From: CBDVBD01 sp965372135
GTDB taxonomy: Bacteria > Electryoneota > RPQS01 > CBDVBD01
Length of the DNA stretch: 12,051 nt
NCBI GenBank assembly: GCA_965372135.1
Contig: CBDVBD010000100.1
Coordinates: forward strand, 1-12,051
Reading direction: 5' to 3'
Each line of letters begins with the position of its first letter. Within the stretch, counting starts at the first letter, position 1. Shown here piece after piece: positions 8,397 to 12,051 of this stretch. Both the position numbers and the translations under genes were made by a program. The notes under the pieces were generated by a model that ran no database searches, had not been told where the DNA came from, and saw nothing but the letters and a program-made list of their open reading frames with translations.

Positions 8397-9917
8397 ATGA
8401 AAAAGGAAATTATCATAAATTCAACAACGTCCGAAACCAGGATTGCTATCCTGGAAGATAGTATGTTAGCTGAATTGTTTGTCGAGCGCCCGGAAAACGA
8501 GCGCAACGTGGGGGATATATACAAAGGAGTGGTGCGAAAAGTGCTGCCTGGCATGCGTGCCGCGTTCGTAGATATCGGCTGGGAAATGGATGCCTTTCTG
8601 CATTTTTCCGATTTGGGTGCCCATCAGGAACATTGGTTCGATGATGAAAATGGAGAAGAGGAATCTTCTCATGTTTTCGGGAGAGTCTCGGGATTGGACC
8701 TGAAAGCCAAGCAGGAAATCTTAGTACAGATTACCAAAGAACCGTTGGGAACCAAAGGTCCCCGAATCACATCCCAAATTTCGCTGCCGGGACGATTCAT
8801 GGTCTTAGTACCCAACGAAAGCCATCTGGGCATATCCCGCCGGATCACCGATTTCAAAGAAAAGCGGCGGCTGAAAAGAATTCTAAAAAAAATCCAAGTC
8901 GGAGGATTCGGCATCATCGCCCGGACCGCGTGTGCCGGGAAAAGCGAGGAAGCATTAACCCGCGACATGAAAGGACTGATTCGTTTATGGAAAAAAGTGG
9001 AACAAAAAATCAGCGCTGCACCCCTTAGATCTGTGGTGTACCAGGACGTTTCTTTGACCTCCAGCGTCCTGCGCGACCTGTTCACTCCCGACATCCATCG
9101 TCTGGTGGTGGATTCGTCCAAAATGAAACGCGAGGTGATGCGCTATTTGAAAAGCGTATCTCAGTTGCAGGAGGGTAAAGTAGAGTTTTATACCGGCAAA
9201 GAACCGATATTCGATTATTTCAAAGTCGAACCCGAAATCGAAAAGGCTCTTTCACGAAAAGTACTGCTGACTGCAGGTGAGCATATCATCATCGAACAGA
9301 CCGAAGCGGTTGTAACCATAGATGTTAACAGCGGTCGGTTCATTGGCAAGAAAGACTACGAAGCCAATGCCCTGAAAGTGAACCTGCGCGCCGCACGGGA
9401 AATCTGCCAACAGCTCAGGCTGCGCGATTTGGGCGGGATCATCATCATCGACTTCATCGATATGTTCGAGGAAAAAAACCGCCGTAAGGTGTATGATGAA
9501 ATGAAAAGGGAGCTTCGTAGGAGCAAGGCAAAGGTGGATATACAGCCCATCAGCCCTTTCGGGATTATGGAAATGACCCGGCAGCGGATCAAACCATCCT
9601 TACTGTACACCCTGAACGAGCCGTGTCCCACGTGCGACGGTACCGGTATGGTCGCGTCCATGGAGACCATTGTCACCAGCATGGAACGGTGGGTAAAACG
9701 GTTCCGACAACGCACCGGAGAACGGGGTATTACTATCCAAGCCCATCCGAACTTGGTGCATTATTTAACCGCCGGAGTCAAAAGCCGCATCCGGCAGGTG
9801 ATGTGGCGAAACAAAATGTATCTGACTCTGGAGCAGAATGACCAACTACGCATTGAAGATTTCCGTGCCTATTCCTGGAAACAGAAACGGGAAGTAACTG
9901 ATGAATTTATGGCTTGA
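8397..9917 (+). CDS. rng: Ribonuclease G (RNase E/G family endoribonuclease)
   Basis: This 506-aa cytoplasmic endoribonuclease cuts single-stranded AU-rich RNA in rRNA maturation and mRNA decay. The N-terminus (KEIIINSTTSETRIAILED...FVERPENER) is typical. An S1 RNA-binding domain follows (about 36-125; GDIYKGVVRKVLPGMRAAFV), carrying an acidic insertion (DDENGEEE). The DNase I-like catalytic part holds the two metal-binding aspartates: D309 in TIDVNSG and D352 in IIDFIDM. The zinc-link motif CPTC (C410, C413) that joins protomers is present. Length matches RNase G (489 aa in E. coli) and there is no long RNase E-type C-terminal scaffold. The stop codon overlaps the -35 box of the rplU promoter. 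The order rng-rplU-rpmA recurs in several phyla and suits a role in ribosome biogenesis. Confidence 0.96.
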   Translation: MKKEIIINSTTSETRIAILEDSMLAELFVERPENERNVGDIYKGVVRKVLPGMRAAFVDIGWEMDAFLHFSDLGAHQEHWFDDENGEEESSHVFGRVSGLDLKAKQEILVQITKEPLGTKGPRITSQISLPGRFMVLVPNESHLGISRRITDFKEKRRLKRILKKIQVGGFGIIARTACAGKSEEALTRDMKGLIRLWKKVEQKISAAPLRSVVYQDVSLTSSVLRDLFTPDIHRLVVDSSKMKREVMRYLKSVSQLQEGKVEFYTGKEPIFDYFKVEPEIEKALSRKVLLTAGEHIIIEQTEAVVTIDVNSGRFIGKKDYEANALKVNLRAAREICQQLRLRDLGGIIIIDFIDMFEEKNRRKVYDEMKRELRRSKAKVDIQPISPFGIMEMTRQRIKPSLLYTLNEPCPTCDGTGMVASMETIVTSMERWVKRFRQRTGERGITIQAHPNLVHYLTAGVKSRIRQVMWRNKMYLTLEQNDQLRIEDFRAYSWKQKREVTDEFMA

Positions 9918-9942
9918 CAATGCACAATTTTTTTCATATATT
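9914..9942 (+). promoter_or_regulatory. Sigma-70-type promoter for rplU-rpmA
   Basis: A perfect TTGACA (9914-9919) is followed after 17 bases by TATATT (9937-9942), one base from consensus, with an AT-rich spacer. The -35 box overlaps the rng stop codon (9915-9917). Transcription should start near 9949, giving a leader of about 80 bases before rplU. Confidence 0.8.
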
Positions 9943-9959
9943 TTAAGTTCGAAAAATAT

Positions 9960-10012
9960 AGCAGCGAACGAGGGGTAAAATCGCTGCTCAATCAAGGCTA
10001 AGTCAAGATTGA
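9960..10012 (+). promoter_or_regulatory. Two-hairpin 5' leader of rplU
   Basis: AGCAGCGA (9960-9967) pairs with TCGCTGCT (9981-9988), eight perfect pairs. TCAATC (9988-9993) pairs with GATTGA (10007-10012), six perfect pairs. Both loops are 13 bases. The two stems share base 9988, and the second ends 17 bases before the start codon. An autoregulatory L21 leader is known in Bacillota; whether this one works similarly is inference. No T-run follows either hairpin, so control of translation is more likely than termination. Confidence 0.5.
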
Positions 10013-10029
10013 TAATCATAGAGGATTTC

Positions 10030-10338
10030 ATGTACGTCATATGCCGAGTTGCCGGACATCAATACCGAATGGAACCCGATTTAAAAATCAAGGTCTCCAG
10101 CCTCGATGTCCCTGAAGGCGAAACGGTGGAATTTGAAGATATTTTGTTGCTGTCCGATGATAAATCCACCCAAATCGGAACCCCTACCGTCAAAGGGAAA
10201 GTGATTGCTACCGTATTGAAGCACGGCAGGCACCCCACTGTTCGTGTGTTCAAACGGAAACGCCGGAAGGATTACAAAGTCCTGAAAGGACAGCGTCAAG
10301 GGTACACCGAACTGATGATTAAAAGCATCGAACAGTAA
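10030..10338 (+). CDS. rplU: 50S ribosomal protein L21 (bL21)
   Basis: This 102-aa protein matches the usual L21 length (about 103). It binds 23S rRNA in the large subunit. The N-terminal barrel has AGHQYRMEPDLKIKV, where most L21 proteins have GGKQYRV; SLDVPEGETVEF follows. The basic C-terminal signature FKRKRRKDYKVLKGQRQGYT is well conserved. The ATG at 10030 is preceded by GAGGA (10021-10025); a TTG at 10009 would add seven non-conserved residues inside the leader hairpin and is rejected. It is first in a two-gene unit with rpmA, 37 bases apart. There is no gene for a Prp-type cysteine protease between them, unlike in many Bacillota. Confidence 0.98.
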   Translation: MYVICRVAGHQYRMEPDLKIKVSSLDVPEGETVEFEDILLLSDDKSTQIGTPTVKGKVIATVLKHGRHPTVRVFKRKRRKDYKVLKGQRQGYTELMIKSIEQ

Positions 10339-10375
10339 TGGGTGCGGCTTTAGGGGTAATTTAGGAGATAATATC

Positions 10376-10621
10376 ATGGCACATAAAAAAGGTGTTGGTT
10401 CGACCAGAAACGGTCGCGATTCCAATCCCCAAATGCTGGGCGTCAAAAAATACGGCGGTCAGGTGGTGAAAACCGGGCAAATTATCGTGCGGCAGCGCGG
10501 TACTCATTTTCATCCGGGAAAGAACGTGGGACGGGGTAGCGACGACACGTTATTTGCCTTGGTGGATGGGGTAGTGAATTTCCATCACCGCGGCAAACGG
10601 AAACTGGTGGAAGTCATCTAA
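10376..10621 (+). CDS. rpmA: 50S ribosomal protein L27 (bL27)
   Basis: This 81-aa protein begins MAHKKGVGSTRNGRDSNP, the flexible tail that reaches the peptidyl-transferase centre. It continues with LGVKKYGGQVVKTGQIIVRQ and RGTHFHPGKNVGRGSDDTLFA, all typical. There is no cleavable N-terminal extension of the type removed by Prp protease in Bacillota, in keeping with the absence of prp next to it. AGGAGA (10363-10368) gives a strong RBS seven bases before the ATG. Transcription probably ends at the terminator just downstream. Confidence 0.98.
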   Translation: MAHKKGVGSTRNGRDSNPQMLGVKKYGGQVVKTGQIIVRQRGTHFHPGKNVGRGSDDTLFALVDGVVNFHHRGKRKLVEVI

Positions 10622-10629
10622 CTAAAAAA

Positions 10630-10656
10630 CGACCGCCTCCGGGCGTGTCGCTTTTT
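10630..10656 (+). terminator. Intrinsic terminator after rpmA
   Basis: CGACCGCC pairs with GGCGTGTCG (one bulged T), giving eight mostly G-C pairs around a TCCG tetraloop (10630-10650), followed by CTTTTT. An A-run (10625-10629) precedes it, so it may also work on the other strand. It begins nine bases after the rpmA stop. Confidence 0.85.
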
Positions 10657-10668
10657 AATACGCAACTT

Positions 10669-10684
10669 TGTGACAAACATCACG
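10669..10684. promoter_or_regulatory. CRP/FNR-family-like palindrome upstream of mdh
   Basis: TGTGA-N6-TCACG is one base from the E. coli CRP consensus TGTGA-N6-TCACA; the inner GTGA/TCAC is perfect. It lies between the rpmA terminator and mdh. A possible -10 box AATAAT (10717-10722) has no good -35 partner, which would suit an activator-dependent promoter, although the implied spacing (centre about 52 bases before the start site) is not a classical CRP position. Confidence 0.4.
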
Positions 10685-10727
10685 ACGTATCGACATTTCG
10701 AACTACTGAAAAAAACAATAATAAGCG

Positions 10728-10813
10728 ATCGAGTTGGCTTCATAACTATCGTTCCAATTAGCGATAGTCGATTGTTGGATCTCGGGCTGACTCGATAACC
10801 GGGGAACACCCGG
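10728..10813 (+). promoter_or_regulatory. Structured 5' leader of mdh
   Basis: Three stems can form in RNA. An outer 13-bp stem joins 10728-10740 to 10784-10796, including four G-U pairs; its first seven pairs (ATCGAGT/ACTCGAT) are perfect. Inside it, ACTATCG (10745-10751) pairs with CGATAGT (10762-10768) around a 10-base loop. After it, CCGGG (10799-10803) pairs with CCCGG (10809-10813), fifteen bases before the RBS. I do not recognise a known riboswitch class, and the folding is by eye. Confidence 0.45.
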
Positions 10814-10827
10814 ACAAAGATTACCAA

Positions 10828-10834
10828 CGGAGGA
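10828..10834 (+). promoter_or_regulatory. Ribosome binding site deciding the mdh start
   Basis: CGGAGGA is six bases before ATG 10841. A TTG at 10835 in the same frame directly abuts the RBS and would add only two residues, so ATG 10841 is chosen; it begins the conserved MKITVIGAGHVG. Confidence 0.8.
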
Positions 10835-10840
10835 TTGACA

Positions 10841-11764
10841 ATGAAGATTACCGTCATCGGTGCCGGACACGTCGGCGCTACTACCACCATGGGACTGGCA
10901 CATGCTGAATTAGCAAACGAAATCATCATGATCGACATCCTGGACGGAATCCCCCAGGGCAAAGGCTTGGATATGTGGGAAGCCGCACCAGTACTAGGTT
11001 ATGATTCCCGGGTAACCGGTACCAATGATTATCAGGATACTGCCAATTCCGACATTATCGTGATGACCGCCGGTTTGGCGCGTAAACCCGGCATGTCAAG
11101 GGATGACCTATTGAAAGCTAACGTGGAAATCGTTTCCGGCTGTATCAAGCAGGCGGCTGCCGTTTCCCCCAACGCCTTGATTCTGATGGTGTCCAACCCG
11201 CTGGATGTCATGACCTACGTGGCGTACAAGATCACCCATTGGGAACCCCATCGGATTTTCGGTATGGCGGGTATCTTGGATACCGCCCGCTATCGTTCCT
11301 TCATCGCCCTTGAGCTGGATGTTTCGGTACGTGACATCTACGCCATGGTGCTGGGCGGGCATGGTGATTCCATGGTTCCCTTGCCTCGTTACACTATGGT
11401 TGGCGGGATTCCGCTGCCCGATTTACTGTCCCAGGATCGCATCGATGCTATCGTCGATCGCACCCGCAAGGGTGGCGCTGAAATCGTCGGTTACCTGAAG
11501 ACTGGAAGTGCCTATTATGCTCCTGCCGCTGCGATAGTTGAGATGGTGGAATCCATTGTTAAGAACAAGAAACGCATCCTGCCCTGTTGTACTTGGTTGA
11601 CCGGACAATACGGTACTAGCGATGTTATGATGGGTGTGCCTTGTGTGCTGGGCACCAAGGGTGTCACCAAGATTATGGAAATCCCATTAAATGATGCGGA
11701 AAAAGCCATGTTTGACGGATCCGTGGAACATGTCCGCTCCGTTATGGCACAAGTGGAACTGTAA
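10841..11764 (+). CDS. mdh: Malate dehydrogenase, NAD-dependent, LDH-like type
   Basis: This 307-aa cytoplasmic enzyme interconverts malate and oxaloacetate with NAD in the TCA cycle. The Rossmann loop GAGHVG (residues 7-12) and Asp32 at the end of strand 2 indicate NAD rather than NADP. The mobile active-site loop ARKPGMSRDDLL carries R81, the residue that selects malate over lactate (Gln in lactate dehydrogenases), and R87. D147 (GILDTAR) and H174 (GGHGDSMVPL) form the catalytic Asp-His pair, and R150 binds the substrate carboxylate. Length and motifs match the tetrameric, LDH-like MDH group found in Chlorobiota and Chloroflexota, not the E. coli dimeric type. All key residues are present. 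It lies between two intrinsic terminators and so is probably transcribed alone. Confidence 0.97.
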   Translation: MKITVIGAGHVGATTTMGLAHAELANEIIMIDILDGIPQGKGLDMWEAAPVLGYDSRVTGTNDYQDTANSDIIVMTAGLARKPGMSRDDLLKANVEIVSGCIKQAAAVSPNALILMVSNPLDVMTYVAYKITHWEPHRIFGMAGILDTARYRSFIALELDVSVRDIYAMVLGGHGDSMVPLPRYTMVGGIPLPDLLSQDRIDAIVDRTRKGGAEIVGYLKTGSAYYAPAAAIVEMVESIVKNKKRILPCCTWLTGQYGTSDVMMGVPCVLGTKGVTKIMEIPLNDAEKAMFDGSVEHVRSVMAQVEL

Positions 11765-11797
11765 TTACTGTTACAGATAGAATATAAAAACCCCTGT

Positions 11798-11817
11798 CCC
11801 CATCGGATGGGGGTTTT
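11798..11817 (+). terminator. Intrinsic terminator after mdh
   Basis: CCCCAT (11798-11803) and ATGGGG (11807-11812) form a 6-bp stem with a CGG loop, followed by GTTTTCTATT. A flanking A-run and C-run upstream (11786-11794) can pair with the G/T run as an alternative longer stem. It starts 33 bases after the mdh stop. Confidence 0.8.
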
Positions 11818-11909
11818 CTATTATATCTGTGTCGTCAGCTGCCCCCATTATTGTGCTGTCAGGTGTCAACGAATCTCGATTCCTCACCTGACGGGATTTA
11901 TTTTGGAGT

Positions 11910-11935
11910 GCGCAGGCTTGCCTGCGCTTTTCTTT
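11910..11935 (+). terminator. Perfect palindromic hairpin with T-run
   Basis: GCGCAGGC (11910-11917), TT, GCCTGCGC (11920-11927) is followed by TTTTCTTT. By shape it is a strong intrinsic terminator, but it lies about 110 bases past the mdh terminator with no gene between. It may be a backup terminator or a member of a palindromic intergenic repeat family. Confidence 0.6.
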
Positions 11936-11936
11936 A

Positions 11937-11952
11937 GGGAAGCTTGCTTCCC
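11937..11952. repeat. Second perfect palindrome with the same core
   Basis: GGGAAGC (11937-11943), TT, GCTTCCC (11946-11952) has seven perfect pairs. It shares the GCTTGC centre and stem-TT-stem layout with the hairpin nine bases upstream, but the flanking stem bases differ. No T-run follows. Confidence 0.6.
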
Positions 11953-12039
11953 GCAAACCAATTATAGGTAGTCATTCAGGTGCTGTCAGGTGTTCCTGTA
12001 CAGTATCATAAGATAGTTTACAGATGTTTCAGGACATGG

Positions 12040-12045
12040 TTGACA
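12040..12045 (+). promoter_or_regulatory. Possible -35 box at the window edge
   Basis: A perfect TTGACA is followed by ATTTCG before the sequence ends. The -10 region would fall outside the window, so this is only a hint of a promoter for a downstream plus-strand gene. Confidence 0.25.
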
Positions 12046-12051
12046 ATTTCG

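Larger units (their letters stand above)
11859..11992. repeat. Four copies of TCAGGTG in non-coding DNA
   Basis: The heptamer occurs at 11859-11865, inverted at 11885-11891, and directly at 11976-11982 and 11986-11992 (10-bp period). The first pair forms an inverted repeat with eight perfect pairs (GTCAGGTG/CACCTGAC). A 14-base direct repeat, GTGCTGTCAGGTGT, occurs at 11853-11866 and 11980-11993. A near copy, GTCAGCTG, is at 11834-11841. This could be a regulator binding array or a fragment of an intergenic repeat family. Confidence 0.55.

Noticed and set aside
10728..10796. Possible tRNA, because of a perfect 7-bp outer stem about 69 bases long
   Set aside because: No D-stem, no T-stem adjoining the 3' arm and no consistent anticodon arm can be placed on either strand.
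11771..11956. Minus-strand open frame of 61 codons
   Set aside because: It runs across the mdh terminator and both palindromes and has no recognisable protein features.
11996..12003. CTGTACAG as a LexA-type operator
   Set aside because: It is an 8-base palindrome without the spacer of known LexA boxes and there is no gene next to it within the window.

Overview
The window is a gene-dense, entirely plus-strand stretch of a diderm (Gram-negative-type) bacterial chromosome. It looks most like a member of the FCB group (Fibrobacterota/Chlorobiota/Bacteroidota and related candidate phyla such as KSB1, Zixibacteria, Marinimicrobia or Cloacimonadota). This rests on the large SprA-like outer-membrane protein, the TamA-sized Omp85 protein, and the rng-rplU-rpmA gene order. 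The phylum is an inference; no rRNA or marker suitable for placement is present. I see no prophage, IS element, CRISPR array or tRNA.

Region 1 (1-2957) is an overlapping gene chain. It holds the 3' part of a GGDEF diguanylate cyclase with active-site and inhibitory-site motifs, glgA (glycogen synthase, GT5), and an exported six-bladed NHL beta-propeller protein. Both junctions are ATGA overlaps, so the three genes are probably translationally coupled.

Region 2 (3050-8277) is an outer-membrane pair. An 1152-aa exported beta-barrel protein has a conserved N-terminal region like that of SprA-related FCB surface proteins, and it ends in Phe. It overlaps by one base a 589-aa Omp85/TamA-like protein with three POTRA domains and a 16-strand-sized barrel. 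With the upstream NHL propeller, this is the least understood and most interesting part of the window.

Region 3 (8278-11764) is housekeeping. It contains RNase G (rng) behind a leader with two inverted repeats, then ribosomal proteins L21 and L27 (rplU, rpmA) with a near-consensus promoter embedded in the rng stop codon and a two-hairpin leader. An intrinsic terminator follows, then malate dehydrogenase (mdh) behind a CRP/FNR-like palindrome and a strongly structured leader, and an intrinsic terminator after mdh.

Region 4 (11818-12051) has no credible gene. It carries four copies of the heptamer TCAGGTG in mixed orientation, two adjacent perfect palindromes sharing a GCTTGC core, and a possible -35 box at the very end that may belong to a gene beyond the window.
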